Shown one piece after another: positions 25,231 through 34,708 of a stretch of 64,000 nt of DNA. The notes beneath the pieces were generated by a model. That model did not search any database and was not told where the DNA came from. It was given only the letters and a program-made list of their open reading frames with translations. A program made the translations under genes and the position numbers. This stretch comes from Ascidiimonas aurantiaca (lineage in GTDB: Bacteria > Bacteroidota > Bacteroidia > Flavobacteriales > Flavobacteriaceae), in the NCBI RefSeq assembly GCF_037646345.1, contig NZ_JBBEWR010000003.1, forward strand, positions 25,882 to 89,881. Direction: 5' to 3'. Positions within the stretch are counted from its first letter, which is position 1. The number at the start of each line of letters is the position of its first letter.

Positions 25231-26043
25231 ATGATAAAATCATATTTTAAAATTGGCTTATACTTGTTAGCTTGTTATTCCTTTGGTCAAGACAAGTCCA
25301 TTCAGTTTAACTATCTGGCCAATTATCAATTATATTGGCAGCCCGATTCTTTGGATGTTAACTCAAAGATCAAAACTGAAACGTATAGTTTATTATTTAA
25401 TAATAACAATTCCTTTTTCATTAGCAGTAATCGTTTAGCCTTAGATACTCTTATTTTTGACAACAAGGCATCGCTTAATAACATAGACAAGTTAATAGCA
25501 ATGCCCCAGCCTACTTCTAACAAAAGGATCTATAACTCTGTAAAGTCAGATACTTTAACCGTAATAAACGAAGTAAGAGGTCAATTGTTTTTATACAAAG
25601 ATTTCGTTAAGTTAAAATGGAAATTACTAGAAGGGGTAGATTCAATACAAGGTTTAAGGGTAAAAAAAGCAACCACTTTTTTTCGTGGACGAGAATACTT
25701 TGCATATTACAGCGAAGAAATACCTATTTCATTTGGGCCCTATAAGTTTTCTGGCTTACCAGGTTTGATTGTAAAAATATATGATACTAAAGATCACATT
25801 ACCTATAATCTTGTGGCGTTTAAACCTTATAAAAAAGAACTTTCTTTAAATTATGTTAATGAATCCAGTTTCGTGTCAAAAAAAGAATTTAAAAAGGCCG
25901 AAGAACAATATAGATTAAATCCTATACCGTATATGGAAAGTCAGGGTGCTGTTTTTTCTGAAGAAACAAAAAGGAAAATAAAAGAAAAATTTAAGCAAAG
26001 AAATGCTAAAAGTAATAATAAAATAGAGTTAATAGACAGGTAA
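25231..26043 (+). CDS. GLPGLI family (Porph_ging) secreted protein, module C
   Basis: I start at the ATG at 25231 rather than the in-frame TTG at 25222. This gives 270 residues with signal peptide MIKSYFKIGLYLLACYSFGQ. The core is intact: VKKATTFFRGREYFAYY, then IPISFGPYKFSGLPGLIVKIYD. The C-terminal 60 residues are strongly charged (FKKAEEQYR, KRKIKEKFKQRNAKSNNK), as in the module B protein. The barrel gene starts 11 bases after its stop. Confidence 0.9.
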   Translation: MIKSYFKIGLYLLACYSFGQDKSIQFNYLANYQLYWQPDSLDVNSKIKTETYSLLFNNNNSFFISSNRLALDTLIFDNKASLNNIDKLIAMPQPTSNKRIYNSVKSDTLTVINEVRGQLFLYKDFVKLKWKLLEGVDSIQGLRVKKATTFFRGREYFAYYSEEIPISFGPYKFSGLPGLIVKIYDTKDHITYNLVAFKPYKKELSLNYVNESSFVSKKEFKKAEEQYRLNPIPYMESQGAVFSEETKRKIKEKFKQRNAKSNNKIELIDR

Positions 26044-26054
26044 CATAACGGTTG

Positions 26055-28685
26055 ATGAAGTATTACTTTTTTCTTTTTCTTATGTTTTCGATTTCTAGTT
26101 TTTCTCAAACGAAAATAAGTGGTCATTTAAAACAAGAAAATGAAAAGCCTGTTTCTGGTGTGAGCGTTATTATTACAGAACTGAACACCGACAACATTTT
26201 AAAGTATGATATTTCCAATAGTAAAGGTAATTACTCAATAACCATAAAAAACGATTCCGAAAAACTACAGCTCATTATAAGATCAATGGGTTACAAAAAG
26301 ATTGTTAAGATAATTGATAACCAAACTCAAACCCTAAACTTTACACTGCAGGAGGAAATTACGGAGTTAAAAGAAGTCATAATAAAAAGTACTCCTATAA
26401 CACGTAAAGGTGATACACTAAATTACAGTGTAAACGCTTTCACTAAACAGGAAGACCGTAGCATAGGTGATGTGCTTAATAACATGCCTGGTATAGAGGT
26501 CTTATCTGATGGTAAAATATTATATCAGGGTAAGCCCATAAACAAATACTATATAGAAGGATTAGATTTACTGGAGGGTAAATATAATCTTGCTAATAAA
26601 AATCTACCTTATAAAGAAGTACTAAAAGTACAGGTTATAGAAAACCATCAACCCATTAGGGTATTAGATAATTTAGTATATTCTGATCAAGCAGCTTTAA
26701 ATATAAAGCTTAAAAATAATTACACCTTTACCGGGCAGGTAGAGTTGGCTAGTGGTTTTAGCCCTTTACTTTGGGATACTAATATTACCCCTATGGTGTT
26801 TTCCAAAAAACGTCAAATGCTCAGCTCTTACCAATCTAATAATAGTGGTAATAACATAGCATCCCAATTAAAAACTTTAACTATTGATGATTTATTAGAA
26901 CAATTTGAACGAAATGACGAAAAACGAGATTGGTTAGGTATTCAGCAATTAGCGATACCTAACTTCACAGAACAACGTTGGTTGGATAACAATGTACACC
27001 TGATAACTACCAATTATTTGCATAGACTGAAAAAGGATTATGAAATACGGCTAAATGTATCATATCTTAACGATTACCAGCAGCAAATAGGGTTTACCAA
27101 TACTCAATTTTTTACTATTAATGATACTATTGCATTACTTGAAGAAAAGTACAATCAGATATATGCCAATAATCTAAAAACTAATCTTACGCTGCAAAAA
27201 AACACGGAAAAGAATTTTTTAAAGAACAGTTTGATTTTTCAAGGCTTTTGGGATCACCAGCAAGGTAACATTCAACTAAATGCTAATAATATTTCCCAGA
27301 ACCTAAACAATCAATACTTTAAACTGTCTAACGATTTTAAAATATTATTCCCTTTAGGTAAACAAATAGCTACTTTAAAATCATATTTCGGTTTTAACAA
27401 AACACCACAATCTTTAGTTGTACAACCAGGACAGTTTAATGATTTGCTTAACAATGGGACTCCCTACGATGAAGTGGTTCAAAATGTTGATTTACAAACC
27501 TTTTATACTAATAATTCGCTGGGGTTTACAAAAGGTTATAAAGCCTTTAGTTTTAGTCCAAAAATAGGTGTTCAGTTTGAAGATCAAAACTTGGACAGCT
27601 ATATAACAACCTCATCTTTTCAGGATTTGTCTGATAGCTTTAATAATAGTTTAGACTGGACGCGTTCTAAACTCTATTTATCATTATTAACACAGTATAA
27701 AAAAGATAAATTGCGGTTTCAATTAGCTACACCGATAAACTTGCATACTTATGACCTGGAAGATAATGGCTTACAATTAGGTCAAAACTTAAATCGTTTT
27801 ACTTTTGAACCACGTTTGTCTGTAACCTATGACCTTACATCATTTTGGCGTTTAAGGGCTTCAACAGACTTAAACAATCAGTTTGGTACTATAAATGAAA
27901 TACATTATGCATATATTTTACAAAACTACAGAAGCATTCAACGAATAAATACACCTTTACCAGAACTACAAAATTTTAGTTATTCAGCATCTATAGGCTA
28001 CCGCAATGCTATTAAATCGTTCTTTTTTAATCTAGCGTATAATAATACACATACCGAAAACAATTTGCTTTACAATAATAGTATTTTAGAAAATGGTGCT
28101 ACTGAATTACAAGCATTACAAAGAGATAATAATAGACGCAGCCAGAACCTAATTGCAAGAGTTAGCAAATATTTTGTTGTTTTTAATACCAATATAACTT
28201 TTGGCGCAAACTATAATACACAGGAATTTCAACAAATCTTAAATTCTGAAATTACAGATATTACTACTCAAAGCTGGCGTTTAAACGGAAAAATAGATAC
28301 CGATATTACTAATTGGTTAAACACAGAGATAGAATCAATTTTTCAATTTTCAAATAATGAAATACAAGGTCAGGACAATCAAACCATCATCCAGCAATTT
28401 CATAAAGCCAATATTAATATCTATCCCAAAGACGATCATTATTTTGCTATAAAGACAGAGTATATAACTAATGATTTATTTTCTGAAACCACTGAAAACT
28501 TCTTTACAGACCTTTTGTATCGCTATTCCTGGAAAAAGAAAAACATAGACTTTGAAATACGGGTTAATAATCTTTTCAACACGGGTAATTACAGGACCAT
28601 AAATGTTGATAACTTTAGCTATGTAGAAACAAACTTCATGCTGAGACCCAGACAGGTTTTGTTTAGCGTACAATTTGCACTATAA
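26055..28685 (+). CDS. Outer-membrane beta-barrel with regulatory-like and plug domains (module C)
   Basis: I start at the ATG at 26055 rather than the TTG one codon earlier: 876 residues with signal peptide MKYYFFLFLMFSISSFSQ. The order is carboxypeptidase-regulatory-like domain (about 20-108, ending LKEVII), plug-like domain (IGDVLNNMPGIEVLSDGK, KEVLKVQVIENHQPIRVL, AALNIKLKNN), then barrel to FSVQFAL. Size and domain order match the barrels at 4479 and 8419, while identity is low outside the conserved plug motifs. It is AT-rich like module B. I infer that it carries or senses the module C peptide. Confidence 0.88.
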   Translation: MKYYFFLFLMFSISSFSQTKISGHLKQENEKPVSGVSVIITELNTDNILKYDISNSKGNYSITIKNDSEKLQLIIRSMGYKKIVKIIDNQTQTLNFTLQEEITELKEVIIKSTPITRKGDTLNYSVNAFTKQEDRSIGDVLNNMPGIEVLSDGKILYQGKPINKYYIEGLDLLEGKYNLANKNLPYKEVLKVQVIENHQPIRVLDNLVYSDQAALNIKLKNNYTFTGQVELASGFSPLLWDTNITPMVFSKKRQMLSSYQSNNSGNNIASQLKTLTIDDLLEQFERNDEKRDWLGIQQLAIPNFTEQRWLDNNVHLITTNYLHRLKKDYEIRLNVSYLNDYQQQIGFTNTQFFTINDTIALLEEKYNQIYANNLKTNLTLQKNTEKNFLKNSLIFQGFWDHQQGNIQLNANNISQNLNNQYFKLSNDFKILFPLGKQIATLKSYFGFNKTPQSLVVQPGQFNDLLNNGTPYDEVVQNVDLQTFYTNNSLGFTKGYKAFSFSPKIGVQFEDQNLDSYITTSSFQDLSDSFNNSLDWTRSKLYLSLLTQYKKDKLRFQLATPINLHTYDLEDNGLQLGQNLNRFTFEPRLSVTYDLTSFWRLRASTDLNNQFGTINEIHYAYILQNYRSIQRINTPLPELQNFSYSASIGYRNAIKSFFFNLAYNNTHTENNLLYNNSILENGATELQALQRDNNRRSQNLIARVSKYFVVFNTNITFGANYNTQEFQQILNSEITDITTQSWRLNGKIDTDITNWLNTEIESIFQFSNNEIQGQDNQTIIQQFHKANINIYPKDDHYFAIKTEYITNDLFSETTENFFTDLLYRYSWKKKNIDFEIRVNNLFNTGNYRTINVDNFSYVETNFMLRPRQVLFSVQFAL

Positions 28686-28753
28686 TATTTTTGAAATTAG
28701 AAGTCTTAGGGCAGGCTACACTTAGAATAAACTTCTCACCTGGCTTGCTTAAC

Positions 28754-28780
28754 AAAAAAACCTCAGCTTTCGCTAAGGTT
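28754..28780. terminator. Terminator between module C and tRNA gene
   Basis: AACCTCAGC (28759-28767) pairs with GCTAAGGTT (28772-28780) with one mismatch and a TTTC loop. On the reverse strand a run of seven Ts follows, so it mainly ends the tRNA transcript. Weaker T-rich sequence on the forward side may end module C. Confidence 0.75.
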
Positions 28781-28795
28781 TCTGTTACTTTTTAG

Positions 28796-28869
28796 TGGTC
28801 CCACCTGGGCTCGAACCAGGGACCCCCTGATTATGAGTCAGGTGCTCTAACCAACTGAGCTATAGGACC
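28796..28869 (-). tRNA. tRNA with CAT anticodon (tRNA-Met, possibly tRNA-Ile2)
   Basis: The reverse strand gives a 74-base cloverleaf: acceptor GGTCCTA with TGGGACC, D-arm AGCTCAGTTGGTTAGAGC, anticodon stem CCTGA/TCAGG around CTCATAA, and T-arm with GGTTCGAGCC. The anticodon is CAT. The D-arm and variable region resemble elongator tRNA-Met, but a lysidine-modified tRNA-Ile cannot be ruled out by eye. No CCA is encoded. Confidence 0.93.
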
Positions 28870-28923
28870 TCAATTTTTGGAGTGCAATATTAGCACTTTT
28901 TTTTAGCTCCTGCAACATTTATT

Positions 28924-29328
28924 CTATTGTTTTATTTCCTGACACAACTCTATAAGTACACCATTAGTGGACTTAGGATGCAAAAAAACGACCCATTTAT
29001 TATCTGCTCCTTTTTTGGGGGTTTCATTTAAAACAACAAAACCTTCTTCCTGTAAGCGGGCAGTTTCTGCATGAATATCTTCTACATCAAACGCAATATG
29101 ATGAATACCTTCTCCCTTTTTTTCAATAAACCGCGCAATAGGGCTATCTTCCCGGGTAGCTTCCAGTAATTCTATTTTGCTTTCCCCCATCTTAAAAAAA
29201 GAAGTAGTAACCCCTTCTCCTTCTACTTTTTCAGATTTGTAAGGAGGTACTCCCAATAGTTTTTCAAAAAGCTCATTGGACGCTGATAAGTTTTTTACAG
29301 CTATCCCCAAATGTTCTATCTTTTTCAT
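28924..29328 (-). CDS. mce: Methylmalonyl-CoA epimerase
   Basis: This is 134 residues from the ATG at 29328 (MKKIEHLGIAVKNL). It is a glyoxalase/VOC-fold enzyme with metal ligands in IEHLGIAV, EGIHHIAFDV and the final VLIELCQE. It interconverts the 2R and 2S forms of methylmalonyl-CoA in the propionyl-CoA/succinyl-CoA route. A longer frame reaching 29364 lacks a better start. It is divergent from rbfA, with 82 bases shared between their starts. Confidence 0.93.
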   Translation of the reverse strand: MKKIEHLGIAVKNLSASNELFEKLLGVPPYKSEKVEGEGVTTSFFKMGESKIELLEATREDSPIARFIEKKGEGIHHIAFDVEDIHAETARLQEEGFVVLNETPKKGADNKWVVFLHPKSTNGVLIELCQEIKQ

Positions 29329-29410
29329 GGCAAAGTACTTGATGATTATAGTTTGTCCATTCAAAAATAATACATTCAGTCATAACCGTATAATATTGTA
29401 TTTTTGTCTT

Positions 29411-29803
29411 ATGGAGACAAACAGACAGCACAAAATTGCCGGAGTCCTTCAAAAGGACCTGGTAGATATTCTGCAAAAGGCAGTACGTGATGAAGGAATG
29501 AAAGGAACGCTTATCTCAGTAACTAAAGTAGCTGTTACTGCAGATCTGTCTCTGGCACGGGTATATTTGAGTATGTTTCCTTATGATAAAGGGAAAGAGC
29601 TCTTAGAGGATATTGTAGCTAAGCAACCCGTTATTAAACATGAACTGGCCCAGAGAACGCGTAATCAATTGCGAAGGGTACCCCGGCTGGATTTTATACT
29701 GGATGACTCACTGGAATATATTGACCGTTTGGATCGCTCTCTGAAAAGAGATGAAAATCCTATTGAAAACCCGGATCTTCTTGATAAAAGGAAGAAAGCA
29801 TAA
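29411..29803 (+). CDS. rbfA: 30S ribosome-binding factor RbfA
   Basis: This is 130 residues from the ATG at 29411 (METNRQHKIAGVLQKDLVDIL). The KH-like fold is recognisable: ISVTKVAVTADLSLARVYLSMFP, then RNQLRRVPRLDFILDDSLEYIDRLD. RbfA matures the 5' end of 16S rRNA in the small subunit. A TATTTTTG sequence at 29399-29406 fits a -7 element so close to the ATG that the mRNA would have almost no leader. The permease gene starts 3 bases after the stop, a common Bacteroidota arrangement. Confidence 0.95.
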   Translation: METNRQHKIAGVLQKDLVDILQKAVRDEGMKGTLISVTKVAVTADLSLARVYLSMFPYDKGKELLEDIVAKQPVIKHELAQRTRNQLRRVPRLDFILDDSLEYIDRLDRSLKRDENPIENPDLLDKRKKA

Positions 29804-29806
29804 GCC

Positions 29807-31006
29807 TTGTATTTCCCATTTTACATAGCAAAAAGGTACCTCATCTCAAAAAGTAGCCAGAATGCGGTAAACATTATTAACTGGGTTACTTTTCTGGTAA
29901 TTGTTATTGGGGCAGCTTCTTTATTCATTGTGCTTTCGGGTTTTGCGGGATTAAAAACTTTTAGCCTTTCATTCAGTAACTCTTTTGATCCCGATCTAAA
30001 AGTATTTCCTGCTAAGGGCAAGTTTATTACAATTACTGCCCAACATGAACAAAAACTCAAAGAAATACCAGGGGTTGCTGTTTTTTCCAAAGAACTGGAA
30101 GAACGTGTTTTTCTTACCTATCGCCAAAAAAATCACGTAGCATACCTAAAAGGAGTAGATGCTCAATATGCGCGGGTAACGGGAATTGACAGTCTTGTTT
30201 TTTTTGGTGAATGGTTTAACCAGTCAAAAGAAGTAGTAACCGGTATAGGAATATCAAACCTGCTGGGCCTGGGTATCAACGATTATCAAAATCCACTCTA
30301 CATTCTGGTACCTAAACCGGGAAAAGGAAGTTTAAGCACCCAAAGTAAACCTTATAACGAAGCGGGCGTATTGGTAAGCGGCGTATATTCGGTTACAGAA
30401 GAGCTGGATAAAAAGTATGTTTTTGGAAGCCTCTCTACGGTTCGTGAGCTTCTGGAAAAGGATGAAACCCAATATTCGGCTATTAATATTAAAACATCAG
30501 GTTCTCAAAGTGAAACCGGGCTGAGAAATGCGCTTGCCTCGGTTTTTGGCGAAGAGACCATAGAGATTAAGAACCGCGCACAGCTTAACGATGCTCTTTA
30601 CAAAATGCTCAATACAGAGAATCTGGCTATCTACCTTATTTTTACTCTGGTGCTTATCATTGCTCTTTTTAATGTGGCAGGTGCTATTATGATGATGATA
30701 CTGGATAAACGACGCGATTTGAAAACGTTGCTAAACCTGGGTACCACGGTAAAGCAGTTAAAACGTATCTTTTTTGTTCAGGGTATGTTGCTGGTTGTTA
30801 TAGGCGGTTTAACCGGTATTGCTTTGGGAGTGGCTATTACATGGCTGCAAATTGCGTTTAAGCTGGTCATGATCACTCCTTCCCTGGCCTATCCTATGGA
30901 AATACGGTTTGTAAATATGATAATTGTGGCAGCTACTATTTTTGTATTGGGGCTCATTGCCTCCCGTATTTCTTCGGGGCGTATCTCTAAGCGTTTACTT
31001 ACCTGA
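29807..31006 (+). CDS. LolC/LolE-like FtsX-family permease
   Basis: This is 399 residues from a TTG start at 29807, right after rbfA. It has an N-terminal span (VTFLVIVIGAASLFIVLSGFAGL), a large periplasmic domain, then three spans near the C-terminus in FtsX order (LAIYLIFTLVLIIALFNVAGAIMMMI, MLLVVIGGLTGIALGVAITWL, MIIVAATIFVLGLIASRI). Family members release lipoproteins from the inner membrane as LolCDE. No ATPase gene is adjacent here, so it would pair with one elsewhere. The convergent dusB ends 5 bases away. Confidence 0.9.
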   Translation: MYFPFYIAKRYLISKSSQNAVNIINWVTFLVIVIGAASLFIVLSGFAGLKTFSLSFSNSFDPDLKVFPAKGKFITITAQHEQKLKEIPGVAVFSKELEERVFLTYRQKNHVAYLKGVDAQYARVTGIDSLVFFGEWFNQSKEVVTGIGISNLLGLGINDYQNPLYILVPKPGKGSLSTQSKPYNEAGVLVSGVYSVTEELDKKYVFGSLSTVRELLEKDETQYSAINIKTSGSQSETGLRNALASVFGEETIEIKNRAQLNDALYKMLNTENLAIYLIFTLVLIIALFNVAGAIMMMILDKRRDLKTLLNLGTTVKQLKRIFFVQGMLLVVIGGLTGIALGVAITWLQIAFKLVMITPSLAYPMEIRFVNMIIVAATIFVLGLIASRISSGRISKRLLT

Positions 31007-31011
31007 GGGTA

Positions 31012-32004
31012 CTAAGCAAACTGATGGTCTCCAAATCTCTCAAGAACTTCATCAAAAGTGGCAAAAACATCGGCTGAAGCATCACTGGTTACCATTTTTT
31101 GCCGGTATTCTTTAAAATTGGGGATCCCTTTAAAATAGTTGGTATAATGCCGGCGGGTCTCAAAAACGCCCAGGCGCTCTCCTTTCCAGTCAATTGACAT
31201 TTGCAAATGCCGGCGGGCTGCGGTAACGCGCTCTTCTAAAGTGGGAGACGCCTTATGTGTACCGGTTTTAATAAAGTGTTTTACTTCATTAAAAAACCAG
31301 GGATACCCTATACTGGCACGTCCTATCATGGCACCATCCAAACCGTATCTATCTCGCATTTCCACTGCTTTCTCGGGAGTGTTTACATCACCATTCCCAA
31401 AAACGGGAATATACATCCTGGGATTGTTTTTTACCTCAGCTATAGGCTGCCAGTTGGCTTCACCTTTATACATTTGTACACGGGTTCGACCGTGAATGGA
31501 AATGGCCTGGATGCCTACATCCTGAAGACGTTCGGCCACTTCTACGATCTTAATACTGTCTGTATCCCAACCTAATCGGGTTTTTACGGTAACAGGCAAT
31601 TGAGTGCGTTTTACCATTGCTTCGGTAAGTTTTACCATAAGCGGTATATCTCGTAATATGCCGGCACCCGCATTTTTACAAACTACTTTTTTAACAGGGC
31701 AACCAAAATTAATATCTATAATGTCTGGATTGGATTTTTCTACAATGTCAATGGCCTGAAGCATGGAATCCATTTCGGCACCAAATATCTGGATACCAAC
31801 GGGTCGCTCTTTTTCATAGATATCGAGCTTCTGAACGCTTTTTGCAGCATCTCGTATAAGCCCTTCGCTTGAGATAAACTCGGTATATACCACATCGGCT
31901 CCCTGCTCTTTACACAAAGCGCGAAAAGGAGGGTCACTTACATCTTCCATAGGGGCAAGTAACAAAGGAAATTCACCTACTTCAATATTGCCAATTTTTA
32001 CCAA
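31012..32004 (-). CDS. dusB: tRNA-dihydrouridine synthase DusB
   Basis: I choose the TTG at 32004 (product VKIGNIEVGEFPLLLAPMEDVSD), where family members normally begin; an ATG at 32052 would add 16 atypical residues. This gives 330 residues. It is an FMN-binding TIM barrel with the catalytic cysteine in NFGCPVKKVVCKNAGAGIL, plus HGRTRVQMYKG and FGNGDV phosphate-binding segments. It reduces uridine in the tRNA D-loop. It lies 64 bases downstream of the barrel gene at 32069. Confidence 0.93.
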   Translation of the reverse strand: MVKIGNIEVGEFPLLLAPMEDVSDPPFRALCKEQGADVVYTEFISSEGLIRDAAKSVQKLDIYEKERPVGIQIFGAEMDSMLQAIDIVEKSNPDIIDINFGCPVKKVVCKNAGAGILRDIPLMVKLTEAMVKRTQLPVTVKTRLGWDTDSIKIVEVAERLQDVGIQAISIHGRTRVQMYKGEANWQPIAEVKNNPRMYIPVFGNGDVNTPEKAVEMRDRYGLDGAMIGRASIGYPWFFNEVKHFIKTGTHKASPTLEERVTAARRHLQMSIDWKGERLGVFETRRHYTNYFKGIPNFKEYRQKMVTSDASADVFATFDEVLERFGDHQFA

Positions 32005-32068
32005 AACACTTGTTTTTTCCTGTTTGGTTGCAAAGATACAGTATTTACACAATTAGGTACAATTCTCA

Positions 32069-34492
32069 CTAATTGAGGCGTTCACGTTCTTCCTGTTGTT
32101 TGTTTTGGGTATTGCTTTTTAGACGAAGATTGCCAAACCGGTACCGGAAAGCTACGGTAAATAAGCGGTTTTCATCACGAGTGAAGCGGGTTCCTTGCTG
32201 GTCTGCAAAGTCACGGGCCGAACGCAGATTACCATCATTAAAAATATCTCTGATACCAACGGTAAGCCTTCCTTTTTTATGAAATAGTTGTTTTGTGATC
32301 GAAAAATTAAGTCGGCTGTAATCTTCCTGGCGTGAGTTACCGGTAACAATTTCTGAAACGTATTCCAGTCCCAGTTCTGCAGTAAGGCCCTGGCTTTGAG
32401 AAAGGGTAAAATAATTGTCAAAAGTAAGGTATAAGGTCCATAACCCATTATCTACCAAATCGTTATTGTTCTCAATATTCCTAAACCGCTCAGCACTGTA
32501 AAAATAGGAAGATACTAAATTGATATCCCAAAAACCGGTAATGCCTTTATAAACGTAAAAATCAAGCCCGTAGGAGAGTTCACGGTCAATATTGGTGTTT
32601 ATAAAATTGAGAATATTACTCTCATTATCCTGAAAGGTAAGCTGTCGCAAGGCCTGGTCTTCAAACCGGTAATAAACCTCAAAGGTATAGGTTTGATCTA
32701 TAGTGTAGGAAAAGGTTAGCAGATCGCGAAAAGCGGGAAGTAGAGCCGGATCTCCCTGAATAATTGCATTGTTGTTTATAAAATACTGAAAGGGGTTTAT
32801 CTGTCCGTACCGGGGTCGGGTTATACGCCTGCCATAGTTTATACTAAGATCATGATGCTCATTCGGTGTGTATTGAAGGTAAAAAGTAGGAAATAGTTCA
32901 AAATAATCATTGTGGTTTACTTTGTCGAGTATTCTCGATATTCCTTCGGTGCGGGTATATTCGGCTCGTAAACCGGTTTTAAGGCTCCACCGGTTCCAAT
33001 CTTTACTGTAGCTAAAGTAGGCGGCTCCTATTTTTTCATTGTATTGAAAAACATCTGCTTCGGTAGGATCAACCCCTGGCTGTCCCTGATTAAAACCATC
33101 CTGGGTAATAGTATTTTCGGAGTCTATTCCTGCAAATTTAATACCTGCCTCCAGAGAAGAAGTATTCTTTAAAGGGGTTTCAAAATCTACCTGTGCCCCA
33201 TAAATATCAATACGTTGTCCGGAAGTTATGGTGAAATCATTATCCCCGGTTTTGCCCCCGTCTGGCTGTATAAAATCAGTATCCAGATTTTGGTCTCTGG
33301 TGTAATCAAAATACGTATAGTTGCCATGTACAATAAGTTTTGCCCCCGGTTTTGCAAATTGGTGCGTGTAATCCAGGTTTACCACTGCATTCACATTATC
33401 GTCATTAACCAGGTTCATGGTAGTAAACAGTGAATCCAGCTGTTGATTTTGATCAAAAATAAGAGTTCTTGAGTCGTACGTACGATCAAACTCGGGCAAG
33501 GTAGAACCCACTGCAGAAATACTAAGTGTATTGCGGGAGTCTATGGAATAATCAAAAAACATGCTGGCCGTGTGTCTTTTGGAATCGGTAATTTGCTCCA
33601 GGCCGGTATCCCACAATGAAGCAATAGCACCATTGGTGAAATAATCTACCGTTTCATCCTGTTTTCTTAAGAGTTTTTGATCGGTATAGGTATAATTGAA
33701 CGATAGCTGGGTTTTCTCACTTTTAAAGAACTGCCCTGTTCCGGTAGAAAATTTGGGAAATACTCCCTGTGTCATATTGGTAAAAACAGAACCGTTATAT
33801 CCGGTAACGAGGTTTTTACTCATAACAATATTTACGATGGCGCCCCCTTCTGCATCATAGCGGGCAGAAGGATTGGTGATCACTTCTACAGATTTAATAC
33901 TGCCCGCATCGGTACCTCTCAACAGGTTCATGATATCTGCATAGGGGAGGGATATTTTGCGTTCATTGATCATTACCTGTACATCGCCTGCCCCCCTTAC
34001 GGTTAATTGATCATTAATGATCAATATTCCCGGAGTTCTTTGTAGTAAATCCCATATATTGGTGTCGGTAAGTGATGTGTTTTCTACTGTAAAAATAATT
34101 CTGTCTGGTTTTCGTTCCAGTTTGGGACGGTTGCGGTTAGGTGCCGTAAGCGTAACATCCTCCAGTTTTTCAGCCTCTTCCTGTAACTTAAGTATTCCCA
34201 GGTTTACATCTTTCTCAACCCTTAGCTCTTTTATCATTTCCCGATAGCCTATAAAAGATATTTTTACTAAATACGTGCCCTTTTCAATGCCTTTTAGGGC
34301 AAAAAGCCCGTTATCTCCTGAAGAGGTTCCTTTTACTACCACTGAATCTGACGCTCTTAACAGCAATATATTAGCATAAGCTACCGGAATATTATCATAA
34401 GATTGTATCTGACCTTCCACGCTGTAGTTCTGTGATAATGAAAAGAATGGGAACAGGACAACAATCAAAACGAGCTTGCGGATAAAATACAT
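32069..34492 (-). CDS. TonB-receptor-like outer-membrane barrel (OMP_b-brl_3 type)
   Basis: This 807-residue protein has signal peptide MYFIRKLVLIVVLFPFFSLSQ, a carboxypeptidase-regulatory-like domain (to about residue 105, EKLEDVTL), a plug-like domain (IWDLLQRTPGILIINDQL, SIKSVEVITNPSARYDAEGGAIVNIVM) and a barrel ending in YRFGNLRLKSN plus a charged tail. It differs from the three module barrels: the plug has the SARYDAEGGAIVNI motif typical of the wider family, and no peptide or GLPGLI gene is near. Its ligand is unknown. Confidence 0.88.
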   Translation of the reverse strand: MYFIRKLVLIVVLFPFFSLSQNYSVEGQIQSYDNIPVAYANILLLRASDSVVVKGTSSGDNGLFALKGIEKGTYLVKISFIGYREMIKELRVEKDVNLGILKLQEEAEKLEDVTLTAPNRNRPKLERKPDRIIFTVENTSLTDTNIWDLLQRTPGILIINDQLTVRGAGDVQVMINERKISLPYADIMNLLRGTDAGSIKSVEVITNPSARYDAEGGAIVNIVMSKNLVTGYNGSVFTNMTQGVFPKFSTGTGQFFKSEKTQLSFNYTYTDQKLLRKQDETVDYFTNGAIASLWDTGLEQITDSKRHTASMFFDYSIDSRNTLSISAVGSTLPEFDRTYDSRTLIFDQNQQLDSLFTTMNLVNDDNVNAVVNLDYTHQFAKPGAKLIVHGNYTYFDYTRDQNLDTDFIQPDGGKTGDNDFTITSGQRIDIYGAQVDFETPLKNTSSLEAGIKFAGIDSENTITQDGFNQGQPGVDPTEADVFQYNEKIGAAYFSYSKDWNRWSLKTGLRAEYTRTEGISRILDKVNHNDYFELFPTFYLQYTPNEHHDLSINYGRRITRPRYGQINPFQYFINNNAIIQGDPALLPAFRDLLTFSYTIDQTYTFEVYYRFEDQALRQLTFQDNESNILNFINTNIDRELSYGLDFYVYKGITGFWDINLVSSYFYSAERFRNIENNNDLVDNGLWTLYLTFDNYFTLSQSQGLTAELGLEYVSEIVTGNSRQEDYSRLNFSITKQLFHKKGRLTVGIRDIFNDGNLRSARDFADQQGTRFTRDENRLFTVAFRYRFGNLRLKSNTQNKQQEERERLN

Positions 34493-34671
34493 TGAATAAT
34501 TTATTTAAAAAATAAAGATTATAGTTTACACAAAACTACATATTCTCTTCATTATGAAAAATTTTTTTTACACGTTTATTATAAAATCCTACAAAAATGT
34601 ATAAACAAAGGCAAACATACAAGTTTTTGCAAGATAAAGGAGTAATATAAAAAAAAGGCTTGTAAATAGAC

Positions 34672-34679
34672 TATATTTG
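34672..34679 (+). promoter_or_regulatory. -7 promoter element before lepA
   Basis: TATATTTG matches the Bacteroidota TAnnTTTG -7 consensus and lies 29 bases before the lepA ATG. A TTTG at the expected -33 distance is not clear. Confidence 0.5.
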
Positions 34680-34708
34680 CAACTTGAATGAAACGGATTT
34701 AACATTGT

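Noticed and set aside
32069..34492. Fourth peptide-GLPGLI-barrel module
   Set aside because: The barrel is of a related type, but dusB and lepA are its neighbours and no peptide or GLPGLI gene is near; its plug motif also differs.
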